This document shows, one piece after another, positions 21,018 through 30,800 of a stretch of DNA of 64,000 nt. The DNA is from Microbotryum silenes-acaulis. Taxonomy: Eukaryota > Basidiomycota > Microbotryomycetes > Microbotryales > Microbotryaceae. The DNA lies in assembly GCA_003665825.1 (NCBI GenBank), contig QPFY01000006.1, positions 620,001 to 684,000 of the forward strand, given 5' to 3'. The translations under genes were made by a program, and so were the position numbers. Position 1 is the first letter of the stretch. Each line of letters opens with the position of its first letter. The notes below the pieces were generated by a model. That model was not told where the DNA came from and did not search any database. It saw only the letters and a program-made list of their open reading frames with translations.

Positions 21018-21971
21018 ATGAACCGCCTCTTTGGCGCCTCGTCCTCGAAACCCAAACCCTCCCTCTCGGACGCGATCGCCGCAACGGACTTGCGCATCGA
21101 CTCGATCGAGGTCAAGATCCGTAAGCTCGATGCCGAGCTGACAAAGTACAGGGATCAAATGAGGAAGATGAAAGAAGGCGCGGGCAAAGTGAGCAGCGAC
21201 GCTTGAGCATGGCACTCTACCCGCCTTTGATTCGCTGATCGTTCCCGTTCATTCAGTCCGCGGTACAACAAAGGGCTTTACGAGTCCTCAAGCAAAAGAA
21301 ACTCTACGAAGCCCAGATTGGCCAACTTCAACAACAGACTTTCAACATGGAGCAAGCCTCGCTCACAACCGAAAACTTACGAAATACGATGGCAACCGTC
21401 GACGCGATGAAGACCGCCAACAAGCAGTTGAGGAAAGAGTACGGCAAATTGGACGTTGACAAGATCGAGGTCGGTTTTTCTCGATCCGTCGATCGAATGG
21501 GTGTCAGTCGACCCTTACCCTGATGCATCATTTTCCCTCCCACAGCAAATGCATTTCGAGATGGAAGACTTGATCGAACAAGCGAACGAGGTACAAGAGT
21601 CCATGTCACGGACCTACGGCGTACCGGACGAAGTCGACGAAGCTGATCTCGAAGCAGGTCCGTACGATACCCTACAACCTTCGTCCTTCCCGCACTCTGA
21701 CCTTCTCTCCTTCAACGTGGATAGAACTGGATGCACTGGGCGACGAATTCGAAGAAGAGGAAGCGATCCCGTCGTACCTCCAACCGTCAAACGTGACGGC
21801 CGAACTCCCCGACTTCATCGACGAACCACCCGTACTCGAATCCGTGAGTCTGCACAAAGGCTGATAAGCACTCCTTTCCATAAGAAAAACCCCAAGCTGA
21901 CGATTTTGCATTCTTATACGCTTCATACGACGCAGGCACCCAAGGAACGATTAGGCGAAGGCGTCGTCTGA
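21018..21971 (+). CDS. VPS60: ESCRT-III accessory protein Vps60/CHMP5, copy 1
   Basis: Exons 21018-21188, 21257-21469, 21546-21657, 21725-21843 and 21936-21971 give 216 residues, close to the family's usual 220. The N-terminus MNRLFGASSSKPKPSLSDAI, RALRVLKQKKLYE, FNMEQASLTTENL, TVDAMK, EDLIEQANEVQESMSRTYG and ELDALGDEFEEE match CHMP5/Vps60 closely. The protein is a helical, partly coiled-coil ESCRT-III-like subunit that binds Vta1/LIP5 and regulates Vps4 during multivesicular body sorting at endosomes. The gene is intact. Confidence 0.95.
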
Positions 21972-23783
21972 GAAAAGAGCTTCGGGTCACCGAGGTTATT
22001 CTGAGGGTTTTTTTTTGGTATTTCTCAGAAACAGTTCACTCGGTGTGTAAAGTATCTCAAGGGTTGGATTTGAGGACAGTGCCAAAGACCATCTCTTCTT
22101 GATGCCAGTACTTCGTACCTAGTGGTGGCCCAGAGCACAGTCTGGCCCCACTAGTGAGGGCTATCGTGAAGCGGTTGACCAGTGATCCGAGGGCGAGCAA
22201 GTGGGCCGTGAAACGTATGCGTTCAACTCAAGAGGTAGGTACTTTAAGTTTGCTTTTACCTAGGTGCTGACGGGTGGTCAGAGAATCCAAGGAGCTAAAA
22301 CCGCGCCCAAAGGCGATGCTAGCGTTTGCATTACTCTCCTATGTGGTCCGTGAGCCAGGATGAGTGAGCGTGAGGTCGCGCGATTCCTCGAATCCGCAGC
22401 CTCGGCGGCAGATGGCAGTTCGGTGTGTCCAGTCTAAACGGGTCTTGGCTTTTCTCCCATGGGTAATACCTAGTTAATGAGACACAGTCGACCTTGTATG
22501 CCAACTAACGGAGTCTGACATACCCAGGGCCTTTAAAGGGTGGGGGCAGTGATACTTCACCGTCACTTGCTCGCCCCTGAACCAAAAGATCGGCGTCCCG
22601 AGCCGACTGAATGGAAGGGCTCCCTGAGCCCTTCCATCACACGTCACAAGAACCCGGGCAATCGATCTGTTGAGTTCGTTCATTTGCCTTGCACTGTCGG
22701 CAATCCACGAAGCGGTACCTACCAAATACCTATCTCATTCTTAGGAAACGAAGAGGAGCTCTGTCTCGTCTGGGTCGCGGGAGTTTAAGGCTCGGCAGCC
22801 ACTCAGTAGGTCCAAGCTCAACCCCGGACCGACTTGCCTGACCTCCCTCTCATTTTCCTGCCTTTGACTGACAACCATTGTGCATCCCCTTTGTCACCCT
22901 TTTCTATTTTTATCCTCTTTGTCTCTATTGTTCTTAGTTCACCACAAAGAACCACATTGTCTACTTGTCTCCCTTTCTTATTTCCAGATCTCCATAAGTA
23001 GCGATCCGTAGCTCTCTTCTCTCTCTTCCTTCTTTCTCATCCTGAAAGGGACCCACTCTCTCTTCACTTGACAATCGACTGGTTTTGGGACTGTCAAAAA
23101 AAGATGTAAGGAGCCCAGATTACTCAGCGGTAGGCGTAAGTAAAGGCGGGTTCCTCGGTAGTTCTCTCGAGGTGCTTGACGAATGGACAGTCTTCCTACG
23201 TTACGTTCGCCGAGGTTTCGCCTACGTTCGCCGAGGTTCCAACGTTCGCCGAGGTTCCATTTTCCATCAAAGCAGCCTGGCACATGACTCTCTGCTTCCC
23301 GAAGCAGACTGAAAGGACCTGTCTTGCGTGTCTACCACATCGTAGCGTAGTTCCTTCAATCATCCAGTTCCTGCCACTGCCGAAATCTATGCCAGACTTC
23401 GGGTAGTGTCGGCCAGTGCGCCAATTCCGCCGTTAGGGGCCCCGCCAGCGTGTCACGGCTTGCCGACACTGGGCTTCACTCCACGACGTTCCGCGGCCTT
23501 CCGCGACATTCTATGAACCCGGTTTAAACTGAGGCGCAGGCTTCTCCATCTTTCTCCCTCCTGCTCTTCACAGCTTACCCATCGCACCTCATCCCATCGC
23601 CACCTCGAGCTCGCGACATCCGAAGCGGTCGTCGTGGAAGCTCTGCAACGAATACGGGACAAGTTTTCTCAAGAAATGGCTGCCGCATGCAGCATAGCTA
23701 CGGATTCGAGTAAGTAACTTCATGAACTGTGCTCTTGGTGTGGGATTGTTCAGGAGCTAATGGAAAACTACCAAGCAGCAATT
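21972..23783. other. Region right of VPS60, no assigned gene (copy 1)
   Basis: No confident gene. It contains C/T-rich stretches (about 22850-23000). A possible helical peptide, HLELATSEAVVVEALQRI, then KFSQEMAAAC, is encoded near 23605-23720 before a gtaagt donor; it may be an exon of a lost gene or of the adjoining Helitron. The Helitron 5' end probably lies somewhere here but cannot be placed. Confidence 0.4.
23203..23258 (+). repeat. Three short direct repeats (copy 1)
   Basis: ACGTTCGCCGAGGTT occurs at 23203, 23224 and 23242 (spacings 21 and 18). The same array is at 61620-61675 in copy 2. Confidence 0.7.
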
Positions 23784-24187
23784 CCCTTCAACAGGTCTTC
23801 TTTGAATGTCAACCCTCGAGTTGTTTCTTCACCATTAGCTGGTGACACTGCATGCGTGAGTTATCCCTTGACATGGCTGTGCAGTCTTAGATATGACGGA
23901 AAACCTGATACGAAAAACAGACATGGGACGTCAGTGACACCGCGGAAGGATTGACTTCGTACGGCTGAGATTCCGGGTCCATGGGACACTTCCCTTCAAC
24001 ACGTCTTCTTTTCGAGTTGTTTTCCTTCACCATCAGCTGGTGACACTGCATGCGTGAGCTATCCCTTGACATGGCTGTGCAGTCTTAGATATGACGGCAA
24101 AACTGATACGAAAAACAGACATTGGACGTCAGTGACACAGCGGAAGGATTGACTTCGTACGGTTGAGGATCCGGGTCATTGGCACTA
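23784..24187 (+). repeat. Tandem pair of about 200-bp units (copy 1)
   Basis: Unit 1 begins at 23784 and unit 2 at 23992, both with CCCTTCAACA. They share long stretches, for example TGACACTGCATGCGTGAG and GCGGAAGGATTGACTTCGTA, with a 12-bp deletion and scattered changes in unit 2. The two units are more different from each other than the two copies of the block are. The right edge of near identity between the blocks (24059) falls inside unit 2. Confidence 0.75.
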
Positions 24188-25093
24188 AATGTGAGTCTTT
24201 ACTGCCATTGCTAGAGATGGACAACAGCAAGAATACTGAAAGTTGCACGACGTCTCGGAGGTCTGAAGGCCAGCAACGACATCGTCAACGGGAAAGGCTT
24301 GAGCGAGAGCATTCCGGTCCGGTCCCACACAGTTCTTCGCCGAACCCTGCCTCTACCGCATCAACATCGACGAATCATTCTACTTCCAGAAGATCCAGGG
24401 AACAACAATTGCGGAGACTCGGGGAAAGGCAGCAAAATGAGTCTATCAATCGATCAACTCCACCCCAGCCAACGCCCGAAGTCCACTCTGTCCCGGTGGA
24501 TGTCGCCGCACAGTCACCGATTGCACTGCGTCCACTGCCGGAGGATCAACTTCGTCGAATGGATCCACCGCCTGTGAACGCTGCGATCTCTCGAAGGTCT
24601 CAAGGTCAGCAAAGACGTCGTCAACGGGAAAGGCTTGAGCGAGAGCGTTCCGTTCCGGTCCCGCACAGTTTTCCGCCCGACCCTGCCTTTGCCAAATCAC
24701 GACGAATCAGTCCACCTCCAGGAGATCAGGGCAAAATGATTGCGTTGGACAATCGCCTCCACCCCAGCCAACGCCCGATGTCAACTCTATCCCGCAGCGA
24801 CGACCTACAGTCCGGAACCTCCGGGAGCGCGTTCAGTTCGCGCACGGCGACATCCACCCGCCGCACAGTCACCGATTGCACTGCGTCCACTGCCAGGAGC
24901 CTACCCTCGACATGACTTAGGTGCAATGGATCTTCTGTGTCGGAAGTGTAGCGCCTTCCACTGGGACTTCGAACGCTTGGGAGGACGGGACACTCCAGTA
25001 TTCAGAGCATGTTGCAACGACGGCAAGGTGGAGCTGCCGATGATCAAAGCTCGGAACTTCTGTCCAGTCCTGCAAGAACTCCCGAAAACATAG
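24163..25093 (+). pseudogene. Helitron Rep/Hel N-terminal remnant
   Basis: An intron-like gtgagt...ctagag precedes ATGGACAACAGC (24217). The frame runs through two imperfect copies of a 300-355 bp internal duplication (QRERLERE twice; the nucleotide string CACCCCAGCCAACGCCCGA at about 24461 and 24760). It stops at 24915. The cysteine-rich Helitron-like part is in a different frame (24917-25093). Frameshift plus loss of Rep and helicase motifs make it non-functional. Confidence 0.65.
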
Positions 25094-25161
25094 ATGAAAG
25101 CAGCGTAGAACCGTAGCCATCTGCAATAATGTAACAGAACTGCTGATTTTCAATGTGAGGT

Positions 25162-25189
25162 GGCGCGCGGAGCGCGCCGCCGAACCTAG
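25162..25189 (+). other. Helitron 3' hairpin and CTAG terminus (first element)
   Basis: A perfect 7-bp stem with loop GGA, then GCCGAACCTAG, followed by T. The same 28-bp arrangement, with one base changed (C for A), ends the second element at 63257. Confidence 0.85.
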
Positions 25190-25409
25190 TTAACTATTAG
25201 TCCTAACCAGCTCTGACTTGTGACCATTGACCGTGCTAACCTAAAAGCTGGTCCAAGCGCGCCGCCGACCACTTGCGCACGCCGTTCACTTTTCACTTTG
25301 ATCACTCTCCTCGCTCTGCCGCTCCCACCTCCCACGTTCCTACAGCACGAGCACCCACCCTCCTCCCTCCTCACCCGCCGACTCCAGCTTCTGCACACGC
25401 TCACACACC

Positions 25410-26251
25410 ATGGGAGCACACGCCACTGGACCGTTCGAGCCGCAACCGGCCGCTCCCGCACTCGCGAACCGAGCCCGTCTGCCGGTCGGGTCAGTCACTC
25501 CGTCGCACGACCCCATCCGACACGAGTAGAGCTAATCCTTCCATCTCGCACTCAATAGATGGCGTGACCAGTGCGGAAAGTCAGTCGCCCCTCTGCCATC
25601 GACCCGCGCGGGAACACCCAGCCCAGCCCGGTCCAGCCCAGCCCGGTCCAGCTGAGCCTCGCACTTGCCGCTCCCTCGCACAGACTGCTGGTCCCGTTGA
25701 ACGTGTGCCGACACGAGAACCTCTACATGACCTGGAGTGAGTACACGTCTAACCAAAGTTGACCGTAGCGAGCGCACGCACTGACTGACTGCTCCCCTCC
25801 TCCATCAGAATGCGACCACGAGAAGTACGACCCACTCCGAGACCCACTGGCCATCGACATAACCTGATCACTAACGTGTAACGTGTAACGTGCAACGTGT
25901 ATACGCTACCCTACCTTCTCCATTCCTTGGCTTCGTCCCACAGGCACGTCTACGAAAAGTAAGTTCCCAAACGCCGTCGAGCGAGCGCCGGCGGCACGTC
26001 GACGCCGAACTGACCCTTTCCCTCTTGTGCTCTTTCGCCCATAGGTGCCAATACGACGAGTCAGTATCTCGGTGAATGTCACGTACACCCCCTGCATCTG
26101 CATTCCGCTGACGCGCTCATTCTTCTCCACCGCGCTCGGCTCCGGCTCACATCCGTCCCCCCCCTCGTGTGCTCACCCCGTGCTCAGCTACATGAACCGT
26201 ATGAAGCAACTCGACAAGGCCGAGAGGAAGCGAAGAGAGGAGGAGGAATAG
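25410..26251 (+). CDS. NDUFB7: NADH:ubiquinone oxidoreductase B18 subunit (NDUFB7 family)
   Basis: Seven exons (25410-25489, 25559-25579, 25684-25736, 25809-25824, 25944-25958, 26045-26059, 26188-26251) join in phase and give 87 residues. The protein has the twin CX9C signature, C-GKLLVPLNV-C and C-DHEKHVYEK-C, the family motif LLVPLN-x-CR, and YEKCQYDDYMNRMKQ near a charged C-terminus. It starts MGAH, like the N-myristoylated animal protein. B18 is an accessory subunit of mitochondrial complex I, on the intermembrane-space side and imported by the Mia40 disulfide relay. Exons 2, 4, 5 and 6 are only 21, 16, 15 and 15 nt. The stop is 191 bp from the convergent SCO1 stop. Confidence 0.93.
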
Positions 26252-26442
26252 ATATCGTCCTCAGTCGAGGACTAGCGACTCGCTGCGGAGTAGAACGTGT
26301 GTAATCTCAAGGGGGGAGTTTCAATCGACAAGGCCCAGAGAGGTGTGGAGAGACGAGCTCAAGAGTCCAACAAGAGAGGACTCGGATGCAACAAGAAAGA
26401 GTCGGAAAACATTCTTTCTTTTTTCACCCTACAAGGCATAAA

Positions 26443-27830
26443 CTACTTCATATCACTCCAGCCCTCTTTCCCATCGGTTTGATTCCACAAGCTCAAATAC
26501 TTGCCAATCTTGTTCTCCACCTCGACGGGGCCCATCGACCGCCCGAACGCGTCGACGAACTTGCCGTTCGGGTCCATGAGGTAGAAAAAGATCGAGTGGT
26601 CAACTAAATAGTCATCCGTGGGTTTCGCATCGGGTGGGGTCGAGAAATACACGCGGCTGTGACGAAACCAATCGAGGAAGGGAGAAGGATCTTGAGTGAT
26701 CACTCACGGGATAATGTCATCAACCCCAGGGAACGACTCACTAGGCTTTGCAACACTTTTTGATGTCCTCGTACGTGCCCGTCAAGCCGACCAACGAAGG
26801 AATAAAGTCTGTTATCCGAGTGAAAGTGGGGGCCTTAAGGTCAGCCGCCGACCCCGAACAGGACACAACCGAGCCGGCCTTGCTCTTGCTCTCTGTCTCT
26901 CTCACCCTGAACATAGGCCTTGACTGCTTGCACGTTGTCTCGTGCGGGGTCGCATGTGATGAAGATGGGAAGGATGTCGATCTTATGCGATTTGGCTGTG
27001 GGGCAGATCAACAGGTCAGGATCTTCGGCCGGAGCGAAGGGAGGGTTTCCTAAGCATACGCGTTGAGGATGTTCGACTCACAGATGGCTTTGACGACCAG
27101 TCCCATCTTGTCCAGTTCCTCGGGGCAGATGTCGGGGCAGTTGGTGAAGCCGAACTGGGAGAGCATCAGAGGAGAGAGCGTCAGCTGCTCCGGACCGCTC
27201 GAGTGGGCCAATTAATTCCGATGAGTCACTCGCTCAAAGCAGCTTACATATACCAAACTCCATTTGCCCACCATATCCTGATCACTGAAACTCTTTCCAT
27301 CCTGATCGGTCAGCACGAACGGTCCACCGATATTGGGTCGTCCGATCTTGGCCGTCGCATGCTCCTGCTCCTTGTGCGCCTGAATCTTGGCCTTTTCCTT
27401 TTGGAAGTAGAAACAGAGACCCAAGCCGGTGACTGCAAAGATGGCCCCTGCTCGGAGGGTGAAGGGCTGGAATGGCATCGAAGAGGGAGCAAAGGAAGCG
27501 TGGTGAGGAGCGGAGGAATCACATCGAAATAGTGGAGGAACTGACCCCTACTGCAGCTCTTGTCCGCGTCGAATCCGAGGGACCTTCGTAAGAGGTCGAA
27601 GCATATCCGCGGGTATTTGAAGGGGTGGATGACGATCGGAGCGATGCAGCACTGAGCACGGGCGCGAATCGTGATCGTGGTCGAGTGGACGATGTGGTGG
27701 TGGCGATCAAGGTCGAGGCATGGCGACGCGGAGGGCGCTGAACATTCAACCCGAGGCTGTGGCTAGAGCAAGATGCTACAGGACGAGACAAGCGCTTCAC
27801 TACTGTCAAAACGGTGGTGGTGGGGCGCAT
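26443..27830 (-). CDS. SCO1: Copper chaperone Sco1 for cytochrome c oxidase
   Basis: Six exons (27830-27546, 27466-27248, 27154-27082, 26995-26906, 26808-26742, 26656-26443) give 315 residues. A long Arg/Ser-rich mitochondrial presequence (about 1-90) is followed by one membrane segment (GAIFAVTGLGLCFYF) and a thioredoxin-like domain. Copper ligands are CPDIC (Cys174, Cys178) and the conserved His in LVDHSIFFYLMDP (about 265). PIFITCDPARD and LVGLTGTYEDI are family hallmarks. Sco1 sits in the inner membrane facing the intermembrane space and delivers copper to the CuA site of Cox2. The gene is intact, with all splice sites GT-AG. Confidence 0.96.
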
Positions 27831-30800
27831 CCTGTGTGGTGGTTGTGGAAGATGGGGAAGAGCTCAAAATCACTGAAGCCGCTGCAAATCGAGCTTCGGC
27901 GGGCCCGCGGTAGCGCTCGGAAGCGCTCGGACCCAGTGCTCGGAGACAATTGTAGTACAAAAACAAACACAAAAAGACAAAAAGTTCTGGCAGCCGGTGA
28001 CGACCGGGTCACTCTATGCTCGCATGGATCAAAAGCAGCGGCCGAGTACCGTTCAACGCTATCTATCCTCTATACGACAGAAAGTTGGCCCCATCCCAGA
28101 ACTTGCGTACATGATATGGTTTCCACTTCGCTGCCAGTGCGGCTTGGAATCGTGCAAAGTGCAGTGGTGAAAAGCGCCGGGTACTACTATCAAGCACTGC
28201 GACTTGCGGACTGCTCTAGTGACAATGTTTTCGAATCGGTCGTCACTGCCGCAGGCCTAAAAACTCGTTGGCGATTGAGGTTACCCCAACTGGATAAGTT
28301 GCTGATATCGCTCCGATCACAGCGATGGGTCGCGCTAAAAGTCTGTGCTTGCGACCACTCGGGCTTACGTGCAAAGACCGACTCTTCCACTCAGTCCGGT
28401 CCGAGCCTCGCAAGTGCTCCATGGTATGATCACCCGTTAACTGGTAAGTACATTCATGAACAGGATTTTCTGGATTATAGTTGCAGTAAACCTCCATCTT
28501 CCTCAATCTCTACGGCGGTATTCTGTCAGGATTAGCATCGATCTCGGGATGCAGTGACCGCGACCCGTCACTTCAAGATGTCGAAGCATCCCGCGTGGCA
28601 TGCAGCGAGTCCACCACTCGATTTCGGTCACGGGCTACTTTAAATTGGTAATGTCAGGAGTAATCAGCTTCGGACGGCAGTCCTTGGCTCGCGTGCGGCC
28701 GGGATCGTTCACCGTGAAGCGAGGTGCCAGGTGCACAGGGGCTTCGTCTTCGGTGCCGAAGCATCACTAATATCAATGCAACCGTCGAATATTGAGACCG
28801 CGACATTTGGGACCAAAGCATGACACGCTCTTCGGTGTGTCCAGTTTGGTTTTTTTATATTTAGGTTTGTATCATGTGCTTCGCGTGGAATGTGGCCCCG
28901 AACCGTTGGATGCAGTGGGTACCGGGCCGATGCCCTTGGTATTAGCGGGCGGTCGGTGCGGCCCGAATACGTCATGCACCCGCATACACATCACATCAAT
29001 AAGATGCAATTGAGCTCTGGAGTTTCTTTCTCCTCTACCACCTCCCAGGAAAAATCGGACATATTGTATTCGCGCCTAATTTTCCTCCCCTTGTTCGCTG
29101 CGGGTTCCGGCGTCGCACTGGTAGTCTCTCTCGGGCAAGTCACGGCGGCCCACTTACTCCCGTTTGGCAGCCTACCTTTCAGCTATTGACCCCTCATACG
29201 ATCATACCCGAGAGGTGCGACTTCCTGGTCGCCCAAGACTCCTCTCGACAGCCCTGCATGCCGGTAGGTCTTCCTCGCCACATCCCAGATTGTTCTCGTC
29301 TGGCCCGGAGTTGACCCTAATTGGGCATTCTGATCCCTGGCAGCCGCTGCATGACCTGCTGTCCACCTGGGTCCTGGCCACAGATCGCTGTAGAAAAACT
29401 CCTTTCCTATCGTCCAATCCTTTGCGAGGTTGCTTCTTGCCTCTGGCACCGCCGCGGCCCATCGCGAAACATTTTGCGCGACGTCCCACCGAAACACGAC
29501 ATGACCCACGAATGCAACCAACCCGGGTAGGCTTATAGTGATGCCCGCCCATCTGAATTATGGGAAGTCAAGGTGCGTGACCACTTACGGGTAGGAAACT
29601 CTGAGGTCGTTTTGGGCCTAGGGAACTGACAGCACCTTCGGACTGTTCCCGTCGGTGGGTGTCAGTCAGGGGCTCGAGCCAGTCAAAGTGGCGAATCGCT
29701 CTCGCCCGACACATGTTCTGCAGTAAGCTGGCCCTCTTCCGTTGATATGAACTTCATTCTCTTTCAATGGAAGCATTTTTCGAAGCCCACACCGCGCGTT
29801 GTGCTCAGTTGCTGCCAACGGACCGTCCTAGGCTGCGAGTAGCTGGGTGGACTGAGCTTGCAAATTTACACTTGGCCCCTCGAGTCAGGAATAAACATAC
29901 ACCGCGAAGTGACCCAAGCTCTTCGGTTTCTCGATCAAACTTCGAGATGAATTGGTCCGGTTATTCCCTACGGTGAAATGACGGCGCCGGCCACTTGCGC
30001 GGTTGAAGCGAACGTGATTTCATTCATACCTGGTCGGCGTTCGCCAACTCCAAGTCCGACGGCGCAGAGTGAGCGGGGCGGCGGGGCCGCAGATTTATGG
30101 ACACGTAGATTCCGTTCCAGACGAATGACATAAATATTGTTTGTAATCCCTGAAGCTCTCTAGAGCTGAAGGTTTGTTCAACGAAAATTGGGGGGGGGGG
30201 GGCGAGCTGGGGAAATTGATGACAATCTCAACATTAGTAATTCTCGTTGGCGGGGGGCGGCTCCCGCACAAGCCCGCATCGGCACAGAGACCGGCGTGAA
30301 ACGGCGCGGAAGCATGCCTTCGGCTCCGTCTGATAGCTGTGTACGAACATCAACATCTCAGTAGCTCATGGTACAACCTTCCTCGGGGAGTAGTTAATCA
30401 GTCACGAACGGTGCTCAGTCGGTCCGACAAATCAGTCACTGGTAACAAGTGGCATTTGTGTTCCCCACCCCTGCGGCGATGTCGATCTCTCCCAGTTCAC
30501 GTGTCTTAGTCGTGCCTCCCCTCATTCGACAGCATCTGGGAGCTTGGCTTGACAAGAGGCAGTCGCTCTTGCCAACATGGCGAACGAGTACAGTACACTT
30601 ATCATGGACTGAACAGATCTGGTTCCTCGCATTCGCTTGACGAGGATCTAGTGATCAGGTGCTCGTTGCGACAGCTCGTCTTGTCCAACGTCAACCTTCG
30701 TGCAGTGTGAACAACTGCAGATTCTCTGTCAGGCTCACAACTTGCAGGGCTACTCTCGTCGGCGATCAGGGCCTACAGAATTGTTTTTGGGTGTTCTATT

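Larger units (their letters stand above)
13156..24058. repeat. 10.9-kb near-identical duplicated gene block, copy 1
   Basis: Copy 2 lies at 51573-62475 in the same orientation, with a constant offset of 38,417. All translated frames on both strands match except one base at 14186 (G here, A at 52603) between two genes. Left of 13156 the flanks are unrelated. Right of 24058 similarity falls to about 95% and then ends near 24245. The block holds five genes: Mpv17-like, acidic unknown, CGI121, ARP10 and VPS60. It is not bounded by long direct repeats or terminal inverted repeats that I can see. Confidence 0.95.
24059..25189 (+). mobile_element. Decayed Helitron, N-terminal fragment, with intact 3' terminus
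   Basis: The element ends in the hairpin GGCGCGC-GGA-GCGCGCC (25162-25178), then GCCGAAC and CTAG at 25186-25189, followed by T. This is the Helitron 3' signature: a GC hairpin about 11 nt before CTRR, inserted before T. Coding remnants include a repeated basic segment (SRR-S-x-GQQ and RQRERLERE, about 24247-24690). In another frame from 24917, LGAMDLLCRKCSAFHWDFER and ACCNDGKVELP resemble the cysteine-containing N-terminal part of Helitron Rep/Hel proteins. Rep and most of the helicase are missing. The 5' end is not identified and probably lies within the duplicated block. The insertion ends 220 bp before the NDUFB7 start. Confidence 0.78.

Noticed and set aside
25571..25762. Frame with PSPVQPSPVQ repeat read through into LLVPLNVCRHENLYMTW
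   Set aside because: The Pro repeat lies in an NDUFB7 intron; joining 25579 to 25684 restores the conserved C-x9-C motif.
27720..28535. 271-codon plus-strand frame overlapping the SCO1 5' end
   Set aside because: Low complexity, no family, overlaps the SCO1 presequence exon on the other strand.
30191..30202. Run of about 12 G
   Set aside because: A simple homopolymer, prone to sequencing error; no associated structure.
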